Shown piece by piece: positions 26,030 to 37,472 of a stretch of DNA of 64,000 bases. The notes beneath the pieces were generated by a model. The model ran no database searches, was not told the origin of the DNA, and saw nothing but the letters and a program-made list of their open reading frames with translations. Each line of letters starts with the position of its first letter. Position 1 is the first letter of the stretch. Both the position numbers and the translations under genes were made by a program. This DNA comes from Rutidosis leptorrhynchoides. Lineage: Eukaryota > Streptophyta > Magnoliopsida > Asterales > Asteraceae. The DNA is taken from positions 103,425,501 to 103,489,500 of the forward strand of contig NC_092334.1 of the NCBI RefSeq assembly GCF_046630445.1. The letters are read 5' to 3'.

Positions 26030-26814
26030 ATACCAAGGAATACCAATAACAACAAACGATGAAGTATTGATTCATAACTTCATCGAAGAAATATTTTGCA
26101 GAGAATATGTAGTTTCTAAAAGTTTTAGAGATTATATATTCTAGTCCTAGTCGAAAACCAGATGAGATTAATATTATGTTAACTCATTAAATCCATGATT
26201 ACATCTAAGGAAAATATATATGTAGGTATATTTTCATAAAGATTGTAATTAAGAAAATTCTTTTGTACAAATTGTTAATGGTGAGAATATTTTAACGGGT
26301 AGGTAATACCCGAGAGATATATAAATTCACAATTAATATGTTACATTCTTCGATTCTGATTCAACAAATCATCAACTATACTCACTACTTTCACAACAAT
26401 ATATATTCTTTTATAAAAATCAAAGCAACCATTCTCATCCAAATTTGATTACATGTTTTGATTTTGACAAATCAAAATCCAAGTCAAGATTTAACAAAAG
26501 ACATCATTCTTAGATTCCTACATCTTTCGAAGCTATACTTTGACTTCAAAACTGTGCTAGAACATCCTAGAACCCAGAAAAGTATTTGTATCATTCAAAT
26601 TCCTAGAACATCATATGAATATTAACGATTACAATCTATGTTCAAATCCCTCAAAATTCCTGAAGACACTTCAAATAATGAATCATCGAGATGATGATCC
26701 AACCACATGTTAACCGCAGTCTTGTACCTGAAGAACCCTCGAAATCAAAGTCATAGTTTAAAACGTATCCGTGTCAGACCCTTTGGCATTTATTAGCTAA
26801 AATAACTTTTCAAT

Positions 26815-27090
26815 CCCTTTTCAAAATAGACAGTTTTGTCACTACTTCAGCAAATCACCTTCAATTGTTCATTCGAATAAGCCTTATTTTAACGATTACC
26901 CCTTCATCATTGTTACCGGGGAATCTTTCATATCTCACCACATTAGCAGTAAACTTATCAACAACTTCATTGATCTTTAAGCCTCTCCGAAAAATCACGA
27001 TACTTATTCATTGAAACTATATCAAGTACTCATCTACAACTTGTAACAACAATTGTCATACCAACTACTGGGAATTAGCAATCAGTATTT
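26815..27090 (-). pseudogene. Antisense zinc-knuckle-type remnant in element C
   Basis: On the minus strand this aligns with the D segment at 51733-52011, which reads CWSCDKIGYFEKG on the minus strand. Here the frame is more decayed. It points against the transcription direction of the element. Confidence 0.5.
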
Positions 27091-27299
27091 TAAATTTCAT
27101 AGTAATTTTATGCCAACAGTTATATATATACATATAACGTTTACCTCCAAGACTTACAGATTCCGAATGTGAAGTTTCTGAAAAACACCCTAAACTGCGA
27201 ACTAGTTCTCGAAATTTTGAAAAGTATTGATGAAGCAACAAAAACTGTAAATGACCTTAACAGTAAAAAGTTTGATGATAAAGAATAGTATGTTGGTAA

Positions 27300-27490
27300 A
27301 GCTCAGAAAAAGAAAAGATTTGGAACTGAAAAACGGATTGAGCAAAGTATGAAGGAGGCTGTGGATAAATCACAAGGACGAAACCTGCCTTTCAAGAATC
27401 CAAATGATTCAGTATTTGCTAAAGCCATTAACGAATACCTTGCTTCCGAATCTAAACCCTCGCGAACAATATTCTTCATCATCCTCTGAT
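27300..27490 (+). pseudogene. Unidentified coding remnant shared by C and D
   Basis: Plus-strand frame with KNPNDSVFAKAINEYLASES. D has two versions (52231-52410 and 52600-52760), one reading KNPNDSVSDEIFSEYLASES. I do not recognise the protein. Sharing between C and D shows that it is an old part of the family. Confidence 0.5.
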
Positions 27491-28777
27491 ATTAGAAATT
27501 CTAAGATATCATCGTATCTTTCATTATAAATATCTTCCATATTTCTGGAGATAATTCCATAATCATTCTTATCGAAAATCAATTTTCTCCTTATGATATC
27601 TGTATTACATCATAAAAGAAACTATTTTAGTTTCTAAATTCTGAAACCTTCGAGTTTAAAATATGAATATTTTTGAAGTGGTGTTGGGAGCTGAAGCATG
27701 AGTTAGTATAATATAATGACACTTGATCAACTTGATTATATTACAATAAGTCATGCTGAGTTTCTAAATGGAATGTGATGATTCACAGATCATAACGTCA
27801 TCATGTGCCATGTTACACGACTCTTGTATCCTACTTAACCTCTCAAGAAAATATTTTTCTTGATGATTCGGCCTTTTCCGAGATATTCTGGTAATTTAAC
27901 AAATCAAGATCGTGCCATTACCATTTTCTTCTTAGAACATTAACAATGTTCATTCCGAGATTCATATCTGCGAATTCTGGACCATTACAAGCAATGCTTA
28001 GTCACAAGAAGAAGAAACGAAGGGACAAAACTCCGAAATAGAAATTGGGGTATAAATCGCAGCAAATTAAAGAAAGCATTAACTGGGGATGACAATAATT
28101 ATAGAAGACAGAAGCAGGAACTTTGAAATATAAGGGAGAATATAAAGCCCGATAACAACACATAAATTACAAACCGTGTATATCAATGTTTATCTCAACA
28201 TAAAGACACGGGAGAATTAAAAGCACTATAACCCCAAGGGCAAAGTAGAAGTAAGCAGATTCCTCCGGTGGTAGATGAAAAAGAAGAATGACAGATATGA
28301 AAGTTAGGAGTATATCAAGAATCAGAACTGGATGAACCATTTTTCACAATCTTTTGAAAATAGGAAATGAGGAAGAAGATGTAAGAGTGATGAAAATAAT
28401 GAAATGGAAGAGGTCAATTTATAGTGAAATATCAAGCATAGCAATCAAGGCAAATTACGCATTTAATAAAAAGAAATCTTAATTTCCTTAAATTCTGAAG
28501 AATCAAATCTTATTTAGATTATGAAGATTTCATATTCCTTAAATTACGGAAATCAATCGTTAATATGTCAAGAGTTAAGATGAATCTCTATTCTTCATTT
28601 CACTCTTTTACGATAACTTCTCTCATACGCTTCGAATAATCAGATTGATTTATCCATGTTATTCAACGGTGATAAAACTCTATTTATCAACACATATACT
28701 TCATGAAAACATTTTTATTGTCAGTCATGATGACCTCACTCAAATTTCGGGACAAAATTTCTTTAACGGGTAGGTAC

Positions 28778-29007
28778 TGTGATGACCCGAAAATTTCTGA
28801 CCAAATTTAAACTTAATCTTTGTATGATTAACATTTCCGACACGATAAGCAAAGTCTGTAAAACTAAATCTCAAAATTTTTGAACTACTTTCATATATTC
28901 AAATACCTTTCGGTTGTTCTTGACGATTCACGAACAATTATATGTATATAGATACATATATATATATACTATAACTTGAAAACGTAACAATGTATTAATT
29001 GTTTGAG
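28778..29007 (+). mobile_element. Element C 3' LTR, truncated
   Basis: Follows the 5' LTR base for base over most of its length, with a much shorter (TA)n, then ends at TTGTTTGA, where E LTR sequence takes over. Only about 230 of 2900 bp remain. Confidence 0.85.
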
Positions 29008-29537
29008 TTGATATTTCAAAACCTTACCATTAGAAATGAAATCTTATTATGTTTCCAACGATATTTGATTCGTCGAAAACGGAGTTACGGTTTGAAAGTT
29101 ACGAGCAAAACAAGTGTCAGAAAAATGCGAAAAAGGGCCCAGACGCAAATTACTGCTGGTGGGCGAATTTGCAGCTGGCTGGAGTTCTTTAGCGCCCAAA
29201 TAGGCGTATTCTTGCTGCCACTTTTGCGGCTGGCCTAATTTGCGGCCAGTAGGCGCAAATTGCGGCTGGAAACGCATTTTTGGTGATTTTCTTGATATTT
29301 TGAGTTTTAATGAAGGGTATTTGAGTCGTTTCACTTGGGGGTCGGTTTTGAGCCTCTAAAACTGATCCAATCTCAATCTTATCCTCATTTACACACCAAA
29401 CACTCTCATCTTCAACCCTAGAGAGAGAGGAGAGTTTAGAGAGAGAGCTCCATTTGGAGAAGAAGAAGGGTGTTTTGGGTCAAACCTCAAGTGTTAAAGT
29501 TGTTCATCTCGTTCACAGCTACGTTGTGGTAGTGTTG

Positions 29538-31045
29538 GTAAGTTCTAACTCCGAAATTCATCTTTATGATTTGATATTCAAGTTAGGGTTTTGAGCTTTT
29601 TAGTTGTAAAACCCATTTAGATGATGAAGTGGGTTTATGGAAACTAGTTATTTTTGATACATGGCAGGTTTTGAGTTGTTTAACATTTTGGCCATGATTA
29701 GGCTTTGGTTATGGGTGTAATCACTCAGTTTAGTAATTTTGGAAGTGTTGGAACCCTTTTGGATGTATTTGGGTTGAATAATTTTGAATTTGGTCAAAAT
29801 TAGGGTTTATGTGTCAAATTGGGTAAGTTAAGGGTTTAACACTTGTGATTTGGTTTAATTGGTGTATTAGGGCCATTTTCACTTGTGTTAGTGATTATTG
29901 ATTAGTTTGGGCATTTTTAATGACTTTGGTCAAAATGGATAAATTGAATTGGGTCATACTTGATGATGACACTAGTTTTGGTCAAATGATTATTTAAACA
30001 CTAGTGTTAAGTGTTAAAGGACATGTTTGGATGTAAGTTAATCGTTGAAAATGATTTTGGGTTGAAATTTGGTGTTTTGGCAATAAAGTCAAACTTGGTC
30101 AACCATGGAATGGGTTTTTGTGTAAAATGCGAACTATTATGCGTTTAAAGGTTAAAGTTGATGTATTTGGGTATTTTGGGAATGCAGGAACTAGTCTCGT
30201 TAGTTTTAGACCTTTGGGTAGCGTTAAAAGTGCAAAAGGATGTATTTTGCACTTATGGTTCATTTGGGTGGGTCAGGAGTCCAAATGAGGTTGTATGTTG
30301 ATTATGTATATACCTATATGCGTATTATAGGTAAAATCTTGCTCGGTTGTGTGTGGTGGAGATTTCGCGCATGGTTTGTAATGCTCCAGTTCACAAGGTG
30401 AGTGGAATAATTATGCATGTACGTATATAATGTATTTATTTGTGAAGTATGAATGTGGAATTGTCACGGTGTTCAAGACACCACATTCTAAGTAACGAGT
30501 AGCATTGTCGCGGTGCTCAAGACACTACTCATTGTTTGATTGACATGTGGTATTGTCGCGGTGTTCAAGACACCACATTGTCATGGGAGTGGAATTGTCG
30601 CGGTGTTCAAGACACCACTCATTGTTTTGATTGACATGTGGAATCGTCGCGGTGTTCAAGACGCCACATTGTCATGGGGGTGAGTTAGTAGAGGTGTTCA
30701 AGACATCACCCAGGGGATTAGTGATTACGCGGTGTTTAAGTAACACTACTGGATGTTATGAACTCCGGCGGTCTTTCAAGTACCGTTCCCTTGTGCGATT
30801 GGTTAACCATGGTTATGTGTTGTAGTGTAGCATATTATATTATTCGAGTTATATGCTATTGTTTGTGCTAGCTTGCGTATTATAGATTTAGCGTTATACC
30901 TTGCGATGGTATGCTAATTATATTGCTAGCGTGTATGCGGTAATTGTGTAAGTGATTGCAAGTAAGTAGGTTATATATGTATATGTATAATTATTGCATT
31001 CACTAAGCTTCAAGCTTACCCCTCTCGTTGTTTACCTTTTTACAG
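29538..31045 (+). other. Inferred leader intron in family E LTR
   Basis: Donor GTGTTG|GTAAGTTC and acceptor TTTACCTTTTTACAG|GT bound 1508 nt, with CACTAAGCTTCAAGCTTACC just upstream of the acceptor. Structure and length match families A and F. Confidence 0.5.
30451..30785 (+). repeat. Stem-loop row in family E LTR, eight covarying units
   Basis: Units share a core like GTCGCGGTGTTCAAGACA. Their arms are GAATGTGG/CCACATTC (30451), GAGTAG/CTACTC (30497, 30525), ATGTGGT/ACCACAT, GAGTGG/CCACTC, ATGTGG/CCACAT, GGGTGA/TCACCC, TAGTG/CACTA and GAAC/GTTC. Arms differ between units yet stay complementary within each. It ends about 0.3 kb from the inferred acceptor. Confidence 0.9.
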
Positions 31046-31409
31046 GTATTATGATTGTGAAGCTAGCTAGTTGATAGACTAGATGCATAGGAGCGCTTGG
31101 GCTCGATGGGGTAGCTTTTGGATAAACAGACGCGGATCGGGGATGTGGTAGTCCCCGGGATTATGCTCTTGGTATCGGGTTGGGTTACTGAGTATTAACC
31201 CGTATTTCGTGTGATTGAGTCATTATTACAAATGCTTTTATAATGCGTTAATTGTGTACCAAGGGTCGTTATAATTTGTTAAACGTATCGATATGATATT
31301 ATGTTTTTGGTTAAAACAGAGTTGGAAATGTAATGTATTAATGGGACCTAACTTATATATATATATAAAAAATGTGCTTCGTTTTTGGTAAACGGATTCG
31401 GGGTTGTTT

Positions 31410-31769
31410 CATACAAATTTGGCTAAATTGTACTTATGATTTAGATTTGTAAATTATCATCGAGGTGGTAATGTGGTAAATCTCATTGAGAGATAATGGA
31501 CGTATTTGACGAGCAAGGTGAAATCCCTCGGTTAAGGGATGTATGTGTCGGATTCTCTTATAGAGAATTATTATTTTGTACCTATGTTTGATATAGGTGG
31601 TTGTTGCTCGATTGTGTGTATGTGATTGGTGAAGCATGACCGTTCGGGGTCCGCTGACTTCATCATGGGAGTAGTGCCATATTGATGAAGCATGACCTTC
31701 GGGGTCCGCTGACTTCATCATGGGAGTAGTGCCATATTGGTGAAGCATGTCCTTCGGGGTCCGCTGACT
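31410..31769 (+). repeat. Segment X, end of tandem copy 1
   Basis: Matches 61236-61674 of copy 2, minus about 78 bp present only in copy 2 (near 61441-61520). It contains further stem-loops (ATCTC/GAGAT, ATCCCT/AGGGAT, CCTAT/ATAGG) and a 54-bp minisatellite. It ends at the tandem junction. Confidence 0.8.
31632..31769 (+). repeat. 54-bp minisatellite at the tandem junction
   Basis: About 2.6 copies of a unit containing TGAAGCATGACC, TTCGGGGTCCGCTGACTTCA and GGGAGTAGTGCCATATTG. TGAAG and CTTCA form a stem in each unit. The equivalent array in copy 2 is about 61532-61674. Confidence 0.9.
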
Positions 31770-32587
<818 letters not shown>

Positions 32588-33185
32588 TGTAACACCGGCC
32601 ATTTTTTTTTTAAAACAGCGGAAGACTTATATATTAAAAACATAACATTTAATACATCACAAACATAATCCACCTAATTAAAATAAATTTACACGACGGT
32701 GTTACTTATTACAAAATACGTGATACAAAGTACACATCAGAGTTCACATGTCAAACATGTTTTCATCACAAGCACCCGTCCAAACTAGCAGTACCTAAAC
32801 CTGCAAGGGTGGAAATGTGGGTGATTAGCATAACGCTAAGTGAATGGAATCTATTTAACAGATATCGCATAAGCACCACACATGCGAATGTCCAACTATC
32901 ATACAACTAAAGACAATATGAGGATCGGCGGCTTGTACGAGCAGACGACTCCTAGTTGATCGGGCTAGAGTCTACCGATAGTCCTTGCTACACGATTCAC
33001 AGCATAGTCATCCAGACGCAGGGGGTGCATCATTCAAAACTATACTCCACAATCGGTAATCCCTGAACCCAACTTCCTCATGCCCGGTTGACCTCATACC
33101 AACTCTAACCTCCTCAGGCCCGGTTAGAAATCCCCAGCCTCCTCAGGCCCGGCTGGTGTCAAACACAGTGCGCACATAATATCAC
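32588..33185 (-). mobile_element. Family F LTR, copy 2, left part
   Basis: TGTAACACCGGCC at 32588 equals the F LTR end at 14766. It continues to 33185, where element G interrupts it; the LTR resumes at 41300. Stem-loops at 33069-33155. Confidence 0.88.
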
Positions 33186-35073
33186 TGATAAGGCTAAAAA
33201 GGAACATATATTTCATAGCATTATCCCCCAAGAAAGACAGGATTTTAGTTGTAATTGTTCCATATTCAAGTAATATTCGTTTATATTTAATAAGTGCAAA
33301 GACAAAAGGCGAAAACGAAGAATTGAAGACGGAAAGGTCCAAAATGCTCAAATGTACAAGATACAATTAAAGTGGTTCAAATTATTGATGAAGAACGTCT
33401 AAAAATGACAAGAGTACAAGTTGCGGAACGCAAAGTACACGATATAAAATAATACGCGAAGACGTCCGAAAATCCGGAACCAGGACCCGAGCCAAGAAGA
33501 AACGCGCGACGCAACGGACCAAAAATATCTAGTCTACTATGCATATAAATATAATATAATATATAAATAATTATTAAAATTATTTATATTTTATTTATAT
33601 TTAATATTATGTCGGCAAGCTATGAGACAAATCAATGTGAGCTGTCCAGGGTGGCCATGCGACTCTCATGGCCAGAAGGCTATTTCCCATGCGAGTCGCA
33701 TGAGGATCAGAATCAGGCCTGGTCTATAAATTTGCCAGTTTTCGTTCGTTTTTAACACACCCATAACATAATAATAATAATACTCCATAAGATAATAAAT
33801 AAATAAATATATATATATATAGTATAGATTAGTGTTATATTAGATTAGTTCGGGTTATGTAAAGGTTATTTTACGGGTTTTTGAAGTCGAAATTCTGTCC
33901 GTGTAACACTACGCGATAAATACTCAATGTAAGTTATGTTCTCCTTTTTAAATTAATGTCTCGTAACTAAGTTATTATTATGATTATTTGAGCCGAAGTA
34001 ATCATGATGTTGGGCTAATTACTAAAATTGGGTAATTGGACTTTGTACCATAATTGGGGTTTGGACAAAAGAACGACACTTGTGGAAATTAGACTATGAG
34101 CTATTAATGGGTTTTATATTTGTTTAACTAAATGATAGTTTGTTAATGTTAATATAAAGATTTACAATTGGGCGTCCCTATAAATTACCATATACACTCT
34201 ATCGGACACGATGGGCGGGGTATTTATATGTACGAATAATCGTTCATTTAACCGGACACGGGAATGGATTAATAGCCACTAGAATAATTAAAACAGGGGT
34301 GAAATTATGTACAAAGGACACTTGGTATAATTGATAACAAAATATTAAAACCTTGGGTTACACTCAGTCGACATCCTGGTGTAATTATTAAACAAAGTAT
34401 TAAAATCTTGTTACAGTTTAAATCCCCAATTAGTTGGAATATTTAACTTCGGGTATAAGGATAATTTGACGAGGGCACTTGCATTTTATATTTATGACCG
34501 ATGGATTGTTATGGACAAAAACCAGACGGACATATTAAATAATCCAGGACAAAGGACAATTAACCCATGGGCATAAAACTAAAATCAACACGTCAACCAT
34601 CATGATTACGGAAGTTTAAATAAGCATAATTGTTTTATTGTATTTTTCATCGTACTTTTATTTACTCGCTATTTTATTTAACGTCATTTATTTATTGTCA
34701 TTTATTTTTCGCTACTTTAATTATCGTCATTTATATTTTGCATTAGGTTTTAATTGTAACTTAAAATATAAATCGACAAACCGGTCATTAAACGGTAAAC
34801 CCCCTTTTTATATATTATTATTATATATATATATTTATATATTTTGTACAAATATAGTTGTTTAAAAATATAGTGTGCAATAAGCCCGCTCCCTGTGGAA
34901 CGAACCGGACTTACTAAAAACTATACTACTCTACGATTAGGTACACTGCCTATAGTGTTGTAGCAAGGTTTAGGTATATCCATTTTGTAAATAAATAATT
35001 AAAACTTGTGTAGTTTGTAACACTTTTCGTAGTAAAATATAGTACTATCACGTACCCCCACGCTACCACATCA
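33186..35073 (+). mobile_element. Element G 5' LTR
   Basis: Palindromes at 33653-33673 and 33688-33702 (core CATGCGAGTCGCATG), TATAAA at 33725-33730, and a donor-like AAT|GTAAGTTATG near 33928. The first palindrome carries one base change relative to the 3' LTR (CTCTCAT against CTCGCAT). Confidence 0.9.
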
Positions 35074-35079
35074 AGTTTT

Positions 35080-35097
35080 TGGCGCCGCTGCCGGGGA
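35080..35097 (+). other. Primer-binding site of element G (tRNA-Asp)
   Basis: TGGCGCCGCTGCCGGGGA, six bases after the LTR. It matches the complement of the plant tRNA-Asp 3' end except for one base, which is typical of the Athila lineage. Confidence 0.82.
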
Positions 35098-36377
35098 GTC
35101 GGCGAAATTTTTATATTTTGTTTTTAGAAAAACAATATAAAATCTTTAAAAAAAAAATTAAAAATTAAAAATTTTTAAAACCGAAAAAAAAATTATATAT
35201 ATATATATAAATCTATTTTTATGTTTTTATTATAAAGTATTTTTATTTTATTTTAGTTTGTAAAATTAAGTTTTTATTTAAATTATATATATATTTTATA
35301 TTTTATATATTAAAACAGAAAAATTAAAAATTAGAAAAACAGAAAATAAAAATAAATATAAATTAAATACAAATTGAACCTATGTTTGAACCCCCATTTG
35401 AACCGGCTCTGCAGGTCATGCGACTCGCATGACCTTAGCCTGAACCCCATGCGAGTCGCATGATGGGTGCTGACAGGCCAGGTTTTACCCTAGTTACGCA
35501 TTAATTACGGTGTAATATTATATTATTATTATTAAAACCCTATTTAGGTTATTTGTTTAATATTATTTAGTTTTATTAATTTATAATATTTACTTATAAT
35601 TAGTTTAGTAAATATATAAAATTAATACTTTTATAATTTAAAATATAAAAATAATATTTTTATAAAAATATATAATTTTATAACTTTTTATTTCTTTTTC
35701 TATTTTGTATCTTTTTAATCGTTTAGCGTAATATTTGTATTTTTATCGTTCGTAGTTAGTTTTTAGTCTAGTTTTTTTTGCCATAATTATTTTATATTTC
35801 TAGATTCTTAGGCTTTGCCGTAAAATCTCTTAAGTGCTTTTTCTTTAGATTAAGACTTAGGCGCTTTAGAATTTTGCGACGCCGTTTATAGATTTTAGTG
35901 CCTAATAAATTGCCGTTTTTCCTTTAGAATTGCATTTACCTTTAGACTTTTAGGCGCAACTTTTTAGATTTAGTTTTTAGACTTTTAAGTTTCGACGTTT
36001 TTCTTTCTTATTTTTATTTTTCGACGTTTTTCGACGCGCAATCTATTTCTTTCTTATTTCTCGACGCTCTAGTTTTTAGGACCTAGAATTTTCTCTATTT
36101 CTTATCTAATTCTCAAAACGGAAAGAAAAATTATTTAAGCGGTTAAGTTAATGGACGTTGACATTTTTCTGGTTCGTAGTAATAGTTGGATTTGTTAGTG
36201 GCTAGTTGTGGGCTTCCGATTTAAAGGGTCCTGGCTACCTGCTGCATCTTTTGGCTATTCGAAACGTGGGCAAAAATCAGAAAAGTCTATTAATTGGACA
36301 ACTTATATAAGTTTTTCTATTTTTATAACTAATAGGATCATTTGTGAATGTAGCTAAAATTTGGCCGTCGCAATAAA
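35098..36377 (+). mobile_element. Element G leader region
   Basis: A/T-rich, without coding potential. It repeats the LTR's palindrome pair (CATGCGACTCGCATG at about 35417-35431 and CATGCGAGTCGCATG at 35448-35462), then a stretch of GACGTTTTTC and TTTTAGACTT words. Confidence 0.7.
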
Positions 36378-37472
36378 ATGGAAAATTTTGAAAACAAGGC
36401 CTTGGAAACTCTTTTTGAACTCCAAAATCAATTAAATCAATACTCTCAACCGAGTGTTGATGACAATTCGTTCAGTCAATCTTGGATCACAAATGACGAA
36501 ACAATAACTGGTTGTGAAATCTGTGGAGATTATCACTCAACATGGGAATGTTATTATTACGTTCCTATGGAAAATTACGTACCCACAGAACCTGAATGGA
36601 ACGATTATGAAGAACGCAATTCAAACTGGGATTATTCCCAAGAATATATCCAAACTCAACAACCAGAAGACGAGGAAAATTACGTGTCCGAAAATTCTTT
36701 AGACAATATGAAAATCAAACTCGAAGAACTTGATGCTCAAAAGGAACAAATGAGAGAGTTTGTAAACCGGCAAGCTGAAACTCTATCAGATTACACACCT
36801 GTTGATCTGAGGAGTCGTGTGCAAGAAAATCTCAAATCATCGAATTTTGATGAATTCGGGAGCTCCGAAATCACCAACTATCCCGATGATACTTTTTATT
36901 CAGTCTTACCAAATTCACAACATATCGACACATTAGCCTCTACCGACGAAATAATCAATCCATCAATGGAGGATGAAGAAGAAGAAAGGGTGACAAATTG
37001 GTACTCTTGAGAAAACGATAACGTTGAAAATTTTACCCCCGAGGCCAAACCGAACTTTACCATCCCACAACTTTCCAACCCAATATTCTCAATAGACAAA
37101 TCATCTACCGAAGATGAACTAAGAACTGTAATAGATAATGACACCTCAAATTTTACCCAAATGGGTAATAGAGGTGAAAACTTTGATCCTGAGAATGAAC
37201 AGAAGGAAATGTTAGGAATTAACCACCCTATAGGAATATGTATGTCAGTGTATAACGATCCATTTGACCAAGAACCAGAAAAGAGACATATCCATTTACT
37301 AAAAGCTACACTTAAAAAAGAATTAAGTAGTGACGATCGGGTGGGTCTAAACTTTAAACCCATTAATATATTTTATACCACCCGAGATGTAAATAACTGG
37401 CTCACTATTTTAATTCGAGGAACTTATTCCACCGACTTCACATATCGGCAGCTAAAGTGTAGGGAAGTCTAA
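36378..37472 (+). pseudogene. Athila-like zinc-knuckle ORF with one in-frame TGA
   Basis: One continuous frame of 365 codons from ATG 36378 to TAA at 37470-37472, broken only by TGA at 37008-37010 (after NWYS). The first 210 residues are acidic and Gln/Asn-rich, with a knuckle-like CEICGDYHSTWEC near residue 46, a form seen in Athila gag, and a helical stretch (KIKLEELDAQKEQMREFVNR). After the TGA come about 153 residues of unknown function ending TYRQLKCREV. The capsid part is missing. It could be a nonsense mutation or stop-codon readthrough; family comparison would tell. Confidence 0.7.

Larger units (their letters stand above)
22190..29007 (+). mobile_element. Element C, non-autonomous LTR retrotransposon, 3' LTR truncated
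   Basis: 5' LTR 22190-about 25080, starting TGTGATGACCCAGAAATTTC; primer site 25085; internal region to 28777, ending with CTTTAACGGGTAGG just before the 3' LTR; 3' LTR from 28778, broken off at 29007. It carries a gag N-terminal remnant, an antisense zinc-knuckle-type remnant and another coding remnant, but no pol domain. It sits inside family A internal DNA of copy 1. The same internal plan is found in element D. Confidence 0.82.
29008..31415 (+). mobile_element. Family E LTR, 5'-truncated
   Basis: Related to family A: shares the leader word GCTACGTTGTGGTAGT, the donor, and the acceptor zone. Near its start it has ACGGAGTTACGGTTTGAAAG, also present in F, and a tract of GCGAATTTGC/GCGGCTGG words (29130-29280). 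The right end (GGGGTTGTTTCATACA) joins segment X with no primer site, so it is solo-LTR-like or recombinant. The left end is fused to the broken C LTR. Confidence 0.7.

Noticed and set aside
30451..30785. CRISPR-like array of regularly spaced repeats
   Set aside because: Plant nuclear context; spacers are not unique sequences but complementary arms of hairpins, and no cas gene exists.
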